NCBI GenBank assembly: GCA_004173355.1
Contig: SEAD01000047.1
Span: 1-46,528, forward strand
Direction of reading: 5' to 3'
DNA length: 46,528 nucleotides
Source: Chitinophagaceae bacterium
GTDB taxonomy: Bacteria; Bacteroidota; Bacteroidia; Chitinophagales; Chitinophagaceae
Position 1 is the first letter of the stretch. Each line of letters begins with the position of its first letter. Position numbers and translations under genes: made by a program. The notes under the pieces are model-generated. The model did no database searches. It had not been told where the DNA came from and saw only the letters and a program-made list of their open reading frames with translations. Shown one piece after another: positions 18,613-29,300 of the stretch.

Positions 18613-18650
18613 AAATTAAAAAGGAGGGCTCGAACCCTCCTTTTTAATTT
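18613..18650. terminator. Perfect bidirectional terminator
   Basis: Bases 18613-18628 (aaattaaaaaggaggg) and 18635-18650 (ccctcctttttaattt) pair perfectly over 16 bp with a 6-base loop. A-rich and T-rich flanks on both sides make it work on both strands. It separates the plus-strand surface locus from the converging HbpS-like gene. Confidence 0.93.
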
Positions 18651-18662
18651 GTCTGGAAACAA

Positions 18663-19064
18663 TCAGCTGACTGCATCAGCGCCTGCGGTTGCAACCGCAT
18701 GGTCATTTTCAACGCTGTCTCCCGATACGCCGATCGCACCGATGATGTCACCGTTTTTATTTTTGATCAGCACTCCACCCGGAAAAGTGATCAGGCCTCC
18801 GTTTGAATGCTCGATATTGAACAGTGGTTTGCCCGGTTGGGAAAGTTTACCCACTTCCCCGGTTGGCATGTTGAAATACCTGGCTGTGCGGGCCTTACGT
18901 TGGGAAATATCGATTGAGCCAATCCAGGCTTCATCCATGTGTGCAAATGCCACAAGATTGGTCCCGGAGTCAACAATCGCAATGTTCATCAGTGTTTTTA
19001 ATTCTTTTGCTTTTTCCTTTGCAGCCGCGATTGCCTGTTCGGCCTGTTGTAATGTGATATTCAT
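18663..19064 (-). CDS. GlcG/HbpS-family (DUF336) protein
   Basis: The 133-residue protein matches the GlcG/HbpS family almost end to end: the helix [18 protein letters not shown], the strand [30 protein letters not shown], and the glycine-rich end [21 protein letters not shown]. Family members include the haem-binding HbpS of Streptomyces, which modulates a two-component system, and GlcG of glycolate loci. There is no signal peptide, so it should be cytoplasmic. It lies 43 bases downstream of the large hybrid sensor gene on the same strand, so the two are likely co-transcribed. Haem binding is not proven by the sequence. Confidence 0.88.
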   Translation of the reverse strand: MNITLQQAEQAIAAAKEKAKELKTLMNIAIVDSGTNLVAFAHMDEAWIGSIDISQRKARTARYFNMPTGEVGKLSQPGKPLFNIEHSNGGLITFPGGVLIKNKNGDIIGAIGVSGDSVENDHAVATAGADAVS

Positions 19065-19107
19065 ATGAATTTTTTCCCATTACGGTCCAAATACGGGGCC
19101 ACAGTTT

Positions 19108-22100
19108 TCAGTTGGCAGCTGTGACCTGTGCTGCACGCCATTCCTGCGGGGTACAACCAAATTCCTGTTTGAATACCCTTGCAAAATACCCGGGGTCATT
19201 ATACCCGCAGTCGATCGCAATGGATGAGATACTCAGGGATGCAGACCTTAGCAATTCTTTTGATTTTTTCAGGCGGACCAGCCGGATAAATTTATTGGGG
19301 GAAAGTCCCGTCAGTGCATCCAGTTTTCGGTGCAGTTGCGAATGGCTCATAAACACGAGGCGGCAAAGGTGTTCAACGGTAAAATCTGCCTGGTCGATAT
19401 TTTTCTCCACTGCTTCCCGAACCCTCGTTACAAAATTATCCTCTGTTACCTGTTCATTTGCCAGGAGGTTGGGTGGCGAGGGTATGGACTGTATTACGTC
19501 GGGTACGATACCTGCCTTATCGAGATAGTGTTTGCGCAGCAGGGCGCGGAGTTCAAGCAATTTGCGGATACGCAGGAGGAGCTCGTCCGGGTTGAATGGT
19601 TTCTCCAGGTAAACATCTGCCCCTTCGGAGATTCCTTCCAGGCGGCTGCCAGCATCTGCTTTCGCCGTCAGCATAATGATCGGGATATGGCTGGTAAATT
19701 CATTGGCACGTAGCTGTCGCGACAGCCCGAACCCATCGAGCAGCGGCATCATTACGTCGGTAATAATCAGGTCTGGCACCAGCTCCCTGGCCTTTTCAAA
19801 ACCTTCCTGTCCGTTACGTGCAACTGCCACGCGATAATCGGTAAGGCACGAGCTGGTATAGGCTACCACATCGGGGTTGTCCTCCACTATCAGTATCAGG
19901 GCCAGATCATTTTGCCCGGCATTTCCGGAGGGATATTCTGCTGCGGCAAACAACTGGTCATGTACGAGCTGGCTGTCCTGGTACAGCGGTGCTTCTGTGC
20001 CTTCAGCCACGCGGGTCAGTGGCAGGATAACGGTGAACTCAGTGCCTGTTGCCAGGTCTTTCGCCGGGCTTTTTACAATGATCTCCCCTTCCATCAGTTT
20101 CACGAGTTCGCGTGTAAGGGCCAGTCCGATCCCGGTACCTTCCACCTTCCGGGTGTGGCTGTTGTCAAGCTGGAAAAAGCGTTCGAACACCTGTTGCAAC
20201 TGGTCCGCGGGAATTCCGATACCATTATCCCGCACCTGGATAATCAGTGTAAGATTGGGTTCATCATGGGGTATTTCATTTTTACTGATATGGACGCCGA
20301 TGATCCCGCCGGCGGAGGTAAACTTGAGGGCATTGGATAAAAGATTGGAAAGGATCTGCCGTATTTTTTCGGGATCGTAGTTTACATAAAGCGTATCTAT
20401 ATCTGATGTAAACCGCACCTCTTTCTGATGTGTACTTCCCAGTGTGACAAAGGGCTCAGTGATATAGCGCAGGTAATGGAGGATTTCTCCCCCGATGATG
20501 TTGAGCTGCATTTTCCCTGTCTCCAGTTTTGACAGGTCCAGCATTTCATTCACCAGGTTGAGCAGGCTCTGGCCGTTGCGTTTGATCATATCCATCCGCT
20601 GGTGGAAGCGCTCTTCCGGATTGCGGACTACCTGTTCAGCCATGCCCATAATAACGGTAAGCGGGGTACGGAATTCATGGGTGATATTCGTATATAGCTG
20701 GGTTTTTACCGTGTCGAGTTCCCTGACCCGTTTTGCTTCGAGCTGTTCGAAGCTGAGCTGCGATTTCAGTCGTGCCCGGTTGACCGAGAACCGCACCCAG
20801 GCGCCGATAGCGGCTATGCCAAGCAGAACGTAAGCACTGTATGCCCACCAGGTAAGCCACCAGGGTGGCAGGATCCTGATCCGGAGTTCGGCGATATGTG
20901 TGCTCCATTCACCCTGGCTATTACTTGCCTGTACTTTAAAAGTGTAGTTGCCTGCGGGCAGGTGAAGATAGGTAGCGGTGCGCCGGTTTCCGCTCTCCAC
21001 CCAGCTGTCGTCGATGCCCTCCATTTTATACCGGTATTTGTTCTGGACCGGTGCTGTAAAATCCAGCGAGGAAAATTCGAGGGTGACGATATCCTGGTTG
21101 TGGTTCAGGGTTATTGCCGGTGTTGTTTCAATGGTTTCATGTAAGACGCCGGTATTATCCCCTGCCAGTACCGGTTTGTTGCCCAGCAGCAGGCTGGTGA
21201 TGAAAACATCCGGCTGGTAACCGGGGGTAAGGATTTCTGCGGGATCAAAAATATTGATGCCATTTACGCCGCCAAAGAGCAGCCGACCATCAGGCAGTTT
21301 CGCGAATGCGCCGGTATTGAATTCATCTCCCTGCAGTCCGTCCGATGTAGTATAGTTGCGGAATGTCCATTCGCCCGAAGCGTCCTTTTTCTTCACCAGG
21401 CAGAAGATACCGCGGTTGGTGCTGCCCCAGATATTACCCGTTTTGTCTGCCAGGATACCATAAACTACATCATTGGGCAATCCGTTTTTTGTGGTGAGGT
21501 GGGTGAATTTTCCTGTTCTTTTATCGAGACGGTTTAATCCACCACCCTTGGTACAGACCCACAGGTAACTGTCATCATCCGGATCATCGAGGAAGCAGGA
21601 TACATAATTATAGTTGAGTGATGCTTCCCCGCCGTGTTTGTACCAGCGTACAAGCGCCGTGTCGGCTGTAGTGATTTCAAAACGGACAAAACCTTCTTCG
21701 GTACCAATCCATTTTATGCCTTTGTTGTCCTCGTAGAATGCAGTAGTCTGCGCGCTCTGCAGCATCGGCTGGGAGCGGTTTTTATTGATGGTGAAATAGG
21801 CGATGTTTTGTGTTTTCGGATCCATCCGGGCAATGCTGCCATTGAGTCCGCAGATCCACAGGTAACCTTTCCGGTCATAGGTCATCGGTTGTTTGTCTTC
21901 ACTGCCTTTGAGGGCGAGGGGTCGCGAGCCGGATTGCTGTGAAGCGGAGTTATAGTGAAGCAATATATTTTCCGGCTGGTCCTTCCAGATCCAGTAGTCA
22001 CCCTTATTATCGACGATGAAGTTGTTGCAGTTGTCTGTCACCGGTATGTCCGGATTGGGGTTGGCTACATCCGTGCCGGCTCCGTTGATCCATTTTTCGC

Positions 22101-23244
22101 TTCTCCAGCCGCCGAGGAAAAATGTATTGTTCCCGAGGCTGATGATGTTGCGGGTACTGAGTCCGTTTTGCTGGTGGTTAAACCGGGATGCGGAGAGATT
22201 GAGTTTGTTGAAACCTAATCCTGCGGTGCCTGCCCACACAATACCGGAACGGTCAACCATCAGCATCTGCAGGTTGATAAGGGTGGACATAAAGATGGTA
22301 TTGCGGGCCAGCGAAAATGGTTTGCCTGGGGCACAATCACTGAAGTCATGGAAAAGGGCGAGGGACTGCCCGGTTGGTGGTTTACCAATATCTGGGAAGC
22401 TGATGCTTCCATCGCGTTCCTTTATTATGATACCCGGGATAATGTTATTCAGTGTATCAAACGGCCGGAAGATATTGGTGGAGTCCTGGATCATGCGGTT
22501 ACGCGGGAACAGGTCGCGCGAGGTCCAGATCCTGCGACCCACCCGGTTGAATGCCTGCGTGAAAATATTCCCGTCGTTCAGCAATTCCGATTTTCCGCTG
22601 GCGGGGTCAAAAAGCCAGACCCGGCGGCTTTCCGTGCCTACCCAGATATTGCCTTTTTCATCCTTGCCTATGCCTGATGGCTGGTCGGCCTGCGGGAGAT
22701 GGTGATGGGCAATGGTTGCGGTAGTATTGCCCGTGAAATAATTATCGGGCAGGCTGATAATATCGAGTCCTTTATTTTCCGGTGAAAGGATAAACCGGCC
22801 GTCGGGGAGTTCGACCACCGGCGAACTCAGGCGGTTGCCCGCGAGGCTGTTTTTGTTTCCTTCCTGGTGCTGGATGCGATGGAACCGTCCGGTTTTTTTA
22901 TCATAAATATTGAGTCCGGCATCCTGGGTTGCTGCCCAGATGCGGCCTTTACTGTCTTCAAACACCGTACGGATATAATTGCTGCTTAATGACCAGGGGT
23001 CGGCGGGATCATTGGTGAAGACCCTGAAACCATAACCATCGTAGCGATTGAGGCCTTCTTTTGTGGCAATCCAGATGAATCCCTCGCGGTCCTGGATCAT
23101 TCCGAAGATCATACCCTGCGAGAGACCCTGTGCCGTAGAGATATTTTCGAAGCGGGGCAGTTGCTGGGCTTGCAGATCCTGGATGGTCCACAGAAAAGCG
23201 AAGGCGAGAAACGCCGTCGGTCGCAGAGGCATGGTGGGCATCAT
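19108..23244 (-). CDS. Hybrid two-component system protein (propeller sensor, kinase, receiver, AraC-type HTH)
   Basis: The 1378-residue protein has a signal peptide (ending DLQAQ) and a periplasmic sensor of about 650 residues made of two-component propeller repeats (DREGFIWIATKEGLNRYDG, DKTGNIWGSTNRGIF and others), then a Y_Y_Y domain (about 690-780) and one membrane helix after LPPWWLTWWAY. The cytoplasmic part has a phosphoacceptor H856 in THEFRTPL, an ATPase domain (DNGIGIP, GTGIGLAL), a receiver with D1163 in IITDVMMP, and an AraC/HTH_18 domain at the C terminus (IAIDCGYNDPGYFARVFKQEFG). Such proteins usually control polysaccharide-use loci, but no SusC/SusD pair is present. A GlcG/HbpS-like gene follows and an amino-acid permease gene diverges from it. 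Confidence 0.96.
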   Translation of the reverse strand: MMPTMPLRPTAFLAFAFLWTIQDLQAQQLPRFENISTAQGLSQGMIFGMIQDREGFIWIATKEGLNRYDGYGFRVFTNDPADPWSLSSNYIRTVFEDSKGRIWAATQDAGLNIYDKKTGRFHRIQHQEGNKNSLAGNRLSSPVVELPDGRFILSPENKGLDIISLPDNYFTGNTTATIAHHHLPQADQPSGIGKDEKGNIWVGTESRRVWLFDPASGKSELLNDGNIFTQAFNRVGRRIWTSRDLFPRNRMIQDSTNIFRPFDTLNNIIPGIIIKERDGSISFPDIGKPPTGQSLALFHDFSDCAPGKPFSLARNTIFMSTLINLQMLMVDRSGIVWAGTAGLGFNKLNLSASRFNHQQNGLSTRNIISLGNNTFFLGGWRSEKWINGAGTDVANPNPDIPVTDNCNNFIVDNKGDYWIWKDQPENILLHYNSASQQSGSRPLALKGSEDKQPMTYDRKGYLWICGLNGSIARMDPKTQNIAYFTINKNRSQPMLQSAQTTAFYEDNKGIKWIGTEEGFVRFEITTADTALVRWYKHGGEASLNYNYVSCFLDDPDDDSYLWVCTKGGGLNRLDKRTGKFTHLTTKNGLPNDVVYGILADKTGNIWGSTNRGIFCLVKKKDASGEWTFRNYTTSDGLQGDEFNTGAFAKLPDGRLLFGGVNGINIFDPAEILTPGYQPDVFITSLLLGNKPVLAGDNTGVLHETIETTPAITLNHNQDIVTLEFSSLDFTAPVQNKYRYKMEGIDDSWVESGNRRTATYLHLPAGNYTFKVQASNSQGEWSTHIAELRIRILPPWWLTWWAYSAYVLLGIAAIGAWVRFSVNRARLKSQLSFEQLEAKRVRELDTVKTQLYTNITHEFRTPLTVIMGMAEQVVRNPEERFHQRMDMIKRNGQSLLNLVNEMLDLSKLETGKMQLNIIGGEILHYLRYITEPFVTLGSTHQKEVRFTSDIDTLYVNYDPEKIRQILSNLLSNALKFTSAGGIIGVHISKNEIPHDEPNLTLIIQVRDNGIGIPADQLQQVFERFFQLDNSHTRKVEGTGIGLALTRELVKLMEGEIIVKSPAKDLATGTEFTVILPLTRVAEGTEAPLYQDSQLVHDQLFAAAEYPSGNAGQNDLALILIVEDNPDVVAYTSSCLTDYRVAVARNGQEGFEKARELVPDLIITDVMMPLLDGFGLSRQLRANEFTSHIPIIMLTAKADAGSRLEGISEGADVYLEKPFNPDELLLRIRKLLELRALLRKHYLDKAGIVPDVIQSIPSPPNLLANEQVTEDNFVTRVREAVEKNIDQADFTVEHLCRLVFMSHSQLHRKLDALTGLSPNKFIRLVRLKKSKELLRSASLSISSIAIDCGYNDPGYFARVFKQEFGCTPQEWRAAQVTAAN

Positions 23245-23451
23245 TAAAGTTAACCGGAATATGGTAGAGATCTTCTACCGGGTAGGGGGTATTTTCCCCG
23301 GGGGTTGCGAAAAATCTTAATAAAATCCATACCGTGTAAGGATCGCTTTGTACGCGGGTTTGCGGATTTGATGAATAAATCCTGAAATGGCACGATTTGT
23401 CCGCATGTCGTTTCTGTTTCCGGCCGAACTTACCAATCCAAACCACCACGT

Positions 23452-24786
23452 ATGCAGATGCAGCCATCAACCGAGAACCTGAAACGGACCATTGGTCCCT
23501 TCGCGCTCGCGCTTGCTATTTTTAATGCGGTCGTCGGTTCCGGGATTTTTGTACTGCCTGCATTGGTGGTGGAAGGGATCGGCGCTACGGCTGTCCTCGC
23601 CTATTTTATTTGCGGAGCCGTCATCCTCTTGATTGCACTGTGTTTTGCCGAGCTGGGCAGCAGGACAGACAGGAGCGGGGGCATCTATACTTATGTGGAA
23701 GAGGCCTTTGGTCCTTTTGCCGGTTTCCTTGCGGCGTCGCTTTACTGGATTGGGAATTGTATCATGGCGGATGCTGCCGTGGCCAACGTGCTGGCGGGCA
23801 TTCTCGCGATTATTTTCCCGGTGCTGGGGCAACCGGGTTACCGGTTCCTCGTAATCTTGCTGGTTTTCGGAACCGTTATGTTATTGAATATCCGGAGTGC
23901 AAGGGGCGGTATGGGACTGGTGCGGATCACGGCACTTTCGAAGATTGGTCCGCTGCTCCTGCTGGTGATCATCGCATCTGCGTTTATCGACCCGTCCAAT
24001 CTCCGTTGGGAGGTGGCCCCGACCTGGTCCAATATGGGGACTGCGTCCATCCTTCTCTTTTATATGTTTATGGGCATGGAAGCCCCACTGTCCAACGGTG
24101 GTGAGATGAAGGATCCACGACGTACGGTTCCCCTGGGATTATTGCTGGGCATGTGTTTTATATTAATGTTGTATGTAAGCGTGCACCTGGTCACGCAGGG
24201 TGTGCTGGGTAACACAATGCCCTTGCATAAGGATGCGCCCCTGGCAGCAGTGGCCACAATTGTTGCCGGTACGGCAGGCGCTGTAATCATTTTGATTACC
24301 GGTGCGCTGTCTGCACTCGGGGTGGTGGCAGTGGATATGTTCAGTATTACGCGGATCCTGTTTGCGAGTGCCCGTGCGGGGCTGATGCCAGGCCAGCTCG
24401 CGCGGGTGCATCCGAAATTTGAAACCCCCTGGATCTCGATCATTGTATATGGCAGCCTGGGTTTTGTGGTTGCGGTCTCCGGCAGTTTCCGTCAGCTGGC
24501 CATTATTTCTTCTGCATCGGGTCTGCTGGTTTATTTTGGGGTGATGATGGCTGCCCTGCAGGGAAAATTGCAGAAGCGGGGAAGCCGCGAGGGCGGGTTC
24601 CGCATACCATTTGGTCCGGTTATCCCGGCGCTGGCGGGACTGGTAATTCTCTGGATGCTTTCGCACCTTGAGAAAAAGGAACTGCTTGGGATGTCGGGAT
24701 TTATAACCGCGCTGTCGGTGATCTATTTTTTTATGAGTTACAGGAAGAGGAAGGCGAGGATACGCCCGGTCGGGGAGCCACTATGA
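23452..24786 (+). CDS. APC-family amino acid permease
   Basis: The 444-residue protein has about 12 hydrophobic helices and the APC signature in helix 1, GSGIFVLPA (29-37), where the helix unwinds to bind the substrate amino group. Sequences such as LCFAELGSRTDRSGGIYTYVEEAFG match helices 2-3 of amino acid/polyamine transporters. Cells use these carriers for uptake or exchange of amino acids or polyamines across the inner membrane; the substrate cannot be named. The start at 23452 is 207 bases from the divergent hybrid sensor gene, so the two may share a control region. A small membrane-protein gene follows after 13 bases. Confidence 0.9.
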   Translation: MQMQPSTENLKRTIGPFALALAIFNAVVGSGIFVLPALVVEGIGATAVLAYFICGAVILLIALCFAELGSRTDRSGGIYTYVEEAFGPFAGFLAASLYWIGNCIMADAAVANVLAGILAIIFPVLGQPGYRFLVILLVFGTVMLLNIRSARGGMGLVRITALSKIGPLLLLVIIASAFIDPSNLRWEVAPTWSNMGTASILLFYMFMGMEAPLSNGGEMKDPRRTVPLGLLLGMCFILMLYVSVHLVTQGVLGNTMPLHKDAPLAAVATIVAGTAGAVIILITGALSALGVVAVDMFSITRILFASARAGLMPGQLARVHPKFETPWISIIVYGSLGFVVAVSGSFRQLAIISSASGLLVYFGVMMAALQGKLQKRGSREGGFRIPFGPVIPALAGLVILWMLSHLEKKELLGMSGFITALSVIYFFMSYRKRKARIRPVGEPL

Positions 24787-24799
24787 TATAACGGAATGG

Positions 24800-25261
24800 A
24801 TGAAACGTGTGTTGATACTTATACCGTCCGGCATGGCCACCACACTGCTGGTTGCGCAACCCCGTGCCGATGGCATTCAGGGCAACCCGTTGAACGGGAA
24901 AGCTTTGTCTGCCGCGGCTTCCTGGGGACCAGTGCCTGCATCGGTGACCCTTGGCATTTTATTAATGCTCATTGCCTGGCTGCTGCTGTTCCGCAGGTTT
25001 GTGGCCGCACCCCGGGTCATCCGTTTCCTGTCGCTTGGTGCGCTGCTGCTAGTGGTTGAGTTGCTGAGGCTGGTGTCGGTGACTGCGGTTGAACGGCTTT
25101 CGGCATGGTCGCCATTATTGCTGGTGCCAGTGGTGATATTGATTGCGTCGCTGCTGATTGCTTTCCACTTCCGGCTGGAGAAATGGGCGGTGAAGAAGCT
25201 TGAGCAAAAAAACAAACAGCTTCGCCTGGCTGATGCCCGGCGGATCGTGAATAAAACTTAG
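24800..25261 (+). CDS. Small hypothetical membrane protein
   Basis: This 153-residue product is not recognised. It has a weak signal-like N terminus, then three strongly hydrophobic stretches (about 48-66, 75-90, 103-122), and ends in a charged tail EKWAVKKLEQKNKQLRLADARR that could form a short coiled coil in the cytoplasm. The gene starts 13 bases after the permease stop codon on the same strand, which suggests co-transcription and perhaps an accessory role. The reading frame competes with an overlapping frame, but only this one gives coherent membrane helices. Confidence 0.55.
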   Translation: MKRVLILIPSGMATTLLVAQPRADGIQGNPLNGKALSAAASWGPVPASVTLGILLMLIAWLLLFRRFVAAPRVIRFLSLGALLLVVELLRLVSVTAVERLSAWSPLLLVPVVILIASLLIAFHFRLEKWAVKKLEQKNKQLRLADARRIVNKT

Positions 25262-25336
25262 GGAATGTGTAATAGTGGTTTAAGTGGATACCTGCCCTGG
25301 CTGGCGTATATTCACAGTAACCAGAACTGATTTTTA

Positions 25337-26233
25337 ATGTCAAACAAATACAACGCGTCTTCCGTAGACTGGAAACATATTTTCCAAAGCCGCAATCTCC
25401 TGCTGATGTTGCTGGGTACGGGTCTTGCCGTAATTGCCATGAAAGGCTTTATGATTCCCAACCGTTTTCTTGACGGGGGCGTAACAGGGATCTCTATTCT
25501 CTTCCATGAACTTTTCCATCTGAACATCAGCCTGATCATGCTGATGCTGAACCTGCCGTTTGTGTACCTGAGTTATAAAAAAATCGGGAAGACCTTTGCG
25601 GTGCAAACCAGTATCGCGGTGGTATTGCTTTCCCTTGGACTACTCTTCGTTGATATCGGTCCGATCACGACTGACCGTTTGCTGATCGCCATTTTTGGTG
25701 GCATCCTCATGGGTGCGGGTGGCGGTCTCGTGATCCGCACCAGTGGGGTACTGGATGGTGCCGAAGTGATTGCTGTGTTTACAAGACGTAAGACGGGTTT
25801 CTCCAACAGTGAAATCATCCTTGCGATCAATACATTGATTTTTGCCATTGCGGCAATCAAGTTTGGCATCGAGACGGGTATGTATTCGATCATTACCTTT
25901 TTCACGGCCACACGCGCTACCAATTATGTGGTGGACGGCATTGAGGAGTTTACTGCTATGAATATCATCACTTCAAAAGAAGAGGAAGTGAAATCGATGC
26001 TGGTCAATGATTTTGGGAAAGGCATCACCGTTTATAAAGGCAAACGTGGTTACCTCCCTGGGAGTTATGATATGAAAGTCGATACGGAGATCATCATGAC
26101 GATTGTGACCAGGCTTGAAATAAAACAGATCCAGGACGCCCTGGTGGAGATAGATCCCAATTCTTTTGTGTTTGTACAGAGCATCAAGGAGGCCAGTGGC
26201 GGCATCCTGAAGGCGAAGTCGCACGCACACTAG
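25337..26233 (+). CDS. YitT-family membrane protein
   Basis: The 298-residue protein fits the YitT family: an N-terminal membrane domain with about five to six helices (for example LLMLLGTGLAVIAMKGFMIPNRFLDGGVTGIS and the GGILMGAGGGLVIRTSGVLDGAEV loop), then a soluble DUF2179 domain of about 80 residues (MNIITSKEEEVKSMLVNDFGKGITVYKGKRGY...). Length and order are normal for the family. The biochemical role of YitT proteins is not settled; they are treated as putative transporters. It lies 75 bases after the small membrane-protein gene and may have its own promoter, though none is clear. Confidence 0.9.
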   Translation: MSNKYNASSVDWKHIFQSRNLLLMLLGTGLAVIAMKGFMIPNRFLDGGVTGISILFHELFHLNISLIMLMLNLPFVYLSYKKIGKTFAVQTSIAVVLLSLGLLFVDIGPITTDRLLIAIFGGILMGAGGGLVIRTSGVLDGAEVIAVFTRRKTGFSNSEIILAINTLIFAIAAIKFGIETGMYSIITFFTATRATNYVVDGIEEFTAMNIITSKEEEVKSMLVNDFGKGITVYKGKRGYLPGSYDMKVDTEIIMTIVTRLEIKQIQDALVEIDPNSFVFVQSIKEASGGILKAKSHAH

Positions 26234-26330
26234 CTGGTTGGGTTTCGTTAATACAGTACCTCTTGAATCCCTGCAATGCAACCGGTGAAAAACCTGTTGT
26301 AACTGTATGAACGAACCATAAACCAGCACC

Positions 26331-29300
26331 ATGACACGGACCAGCACCTTATCGATTTTATCTCGAGCGCTGTTCGCCAGCTTTATTGCCTGTATGATCA
26401 GCAGTTGTAATGGCCGGAGGGATATCCCGTTGCCGGAGGACGGCGGTTATGCCCCTCCGGACGTAACTGCCATAACGTTTGGTCCGGAAGAACCGCTGGT
26501 ATGGACAGACAAGCCGTTGCCGCTTACTACAAGCCCTTCGCCTTTTCCATTTGCGAAGCTGCCGGAATACCTGTTCGACTCATCGGGTTTCCGGAAGCTG
26601 GGAGCACCGCCCGACACCGTACGGTTTGAAATGGCGGCTTTGCCAACTGTAGCGTTCGATTTTGAAAAATTACCCGATGTGAAAGTTCGCAGGTCAACAT
26701 TGCTGTTGCCTCCTCCCGAACGGATCAGCATGCCGAGGCCAACTTATAAGAATGCCAGGGAGATCGTATTTGATTTTCCGCCACCATTGAATTCGCTTAC
26801 TGTAAATGGTATGGTGAGCGACCATACCGGTAATACCTGGATGCTGACCAGCGGCGGTATTATCCGGTACGACGGCGAAACAATCCTGCGGTACATGCCC
26901 GGAACCAACTTCAGCAATATTTCCTCGGTTGTTTTTGACAGGGATAATGTCATGTGGTTTGCCATGCGTAATTCCGGGCTTACCTCTTTTGATCCGGCCA
27001 ATGGTACTGGTACCCAGTTCGACAAAACGCCAGGCTTCACACCCCGTGATAATGTGCAGGTATATATCGACTCAAAAAACAGGATTTGGGCTTCCTGCCT
27101 GCCACCGGGATATGGCCCGGAGAGTGATGCGACCAGCGGTTACATGATACGAGTGGATGAAAAAAGGGAAACGGCAAAAATATGGCGGGAGGCGGACGGG
27201 TTGACCGGAGGCGCGCCGACGGGCGTAGTGGAAGACGCCAACCATAATTTCTGGTTTACCAATGCAACCAGGGGTGTCAGGATTTATGATGGGAACAGCA
27301 AACAGTTGCGGACCCTGGGGATGAAAGAGGGCTTATCGATCGATTCGATATCCACCCCCAATATTGATTCTTCCGGCCGGATACTGTTGCCGGGCCAGGA
27401 TTTTTCTACAAATATAGTGGAGCCTTCAGCCGGCATCATTATCAAAGCCGGAAAGAGACAGGGTTTGCCATCTTTTTTCAATGTGCCGCAGATCCAGACG
27501 GATAGGGAAGGGAACCTGTACCGTGGATCCGACCGCGGGTTGATGATCCTGAACCGTGATCTCACTGCGAAGTCTGTCTACCAGCGTCCGGAGGGATTAA
27601 ATGCCCTTTCCGGAGTCAATCCATTTTTTGACGCCAGGAACCAGTTGCTGGTTGGCAACCGCCTTGGCGTCCAGATGTTCCGGAAGAATGGGCTCGACAT
27701 CCGCAAACGTGGTACAGTGCAGGTATCCACCATGCTGGAGGATACACGCGGACGGATCTGGATTGGTTCGCTGGAATCGGGGATAATGATCCTTGACCGT
27801 AAAACAAACCGTTACAAACTGTATGATGCTGCGCATGGACTCGCAGACAATTTCATCCAGTACATGACGGAATACGATGGGCAGGTATTGATCAGCACAC
27901 AGGCCGGCGGTCTGGAAATTATCGACACGGCACTCCGGCAGGTGGAAAGGATTGGTGGTGTGCAGGGGGTGACAGGTAACCTGACCACAATGGAAACAGA
28001 CCAGGATAAAAATATCTGGATCGGCGGGCTGGGTCAGGGCCTGGACGTAATCGACCCGCGTACCAAATCATTAAGACACCTTGGTACGGGCCAGGGGATA
28101 AAGGATTCGGCAATGGCCGAACTGAAACGGGATCGGAAGGGGCTGCTTTGGTTTATCTCGGGCTGGGGAGGTGTGGGTTATATTGATCCGGTTAAAAAAA
28201 CCATCCGGCATATCGTTAAATCGGGTCATAGAATACTCACTGCAGGCGAACAGGACGTACTGTTGAAACATGACAGCCGGGGAAATACCTGGGTGATGAC
28301 GAGTACAAAAGGATTCCTGATGATCAATCCGACCCATGATTCGGTGAGTTATTTCGGGCCCGCTCAGGGTGTGGCCGCTGCCACAGCCACCTCTATCGGT
28401 GAGTACAATGGTAGAATGTACCTGGCACTGGGATCAAATGGACTTACCGTGCTTACACCCCCCGATGCAGGAAGCAGGAGCTGGAAAGTGGATGCGATTT
28501 CGAAATATTCGGGCCTTACAAAAACAGTCAGGAGCTATAATTCCGACCTGATTACAAGGGATGGTGAATTCTGGTGGGGAGATGATGGCATAACGATCAT
28601 CCGGAATACAGATAAAGGGTTTGGTGATTCGACATACAACGAAACGTACATAACCGGGTTGAACCTCGAAGGGGACGATCAGTACTATGTCGCCAATCCC
28701 TGGAAATACACAGCAGGTGACACTATAGGTTACGACTGGGGAGGTGCACGGCAAAAGCTTACATCAAAGTCGGATGCAAAAGACCTTCCCTGGCTACAGG
28801 GTGGGGGGCTTATCTGGGACAGTCTCGACCGTAATTATTATGTGCCCGTGAACCCGGTATTCCCGTATGATAAAAATGTGATCCAGTTCCAGTTTGCCCA
28901 GGTGCATCTCGGGGCCAGGGATTCGGTGTACTACCGGTATATCCTGGAAGGGTTCGACCAGAAATGGAGTGCAAAGATGAGCAAGCCGTTTTCTGAATTC
29001 TACCGCAATATTCCTCCGGGCCGTTATACTTTCAAAGTAACCAGTACAAACCGCGGGGTATGGGGCAAACCAGTTGAATACTCCTTTACTGTCAGCCCGC
29101 CCTGGTGGCGTACCTGGTGGGCGTATCTGATTTACGCACTAATGCTGGGAGTCCTGCTCCGTGGTTATGTGGTGTATCGTTCACGACGGCTCCGGCGGGA
29201 AAACAAAGTCCTGGAGGAAAAAATTCATCTGCGCACCCAACAGCTGCAGCATTCCATTGAAGAACTGAAAGCCACACAGGGACAACTGATCCAGTCCGAG

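Noticed and set aside
19108-24786. Possible polysaccharide utilisation locus around the hybrid sensor
   Set aside because: No SusC/SusD-type genes or glycosidases lie next to it; the glycosidase at 43261 is about 20 kb away.
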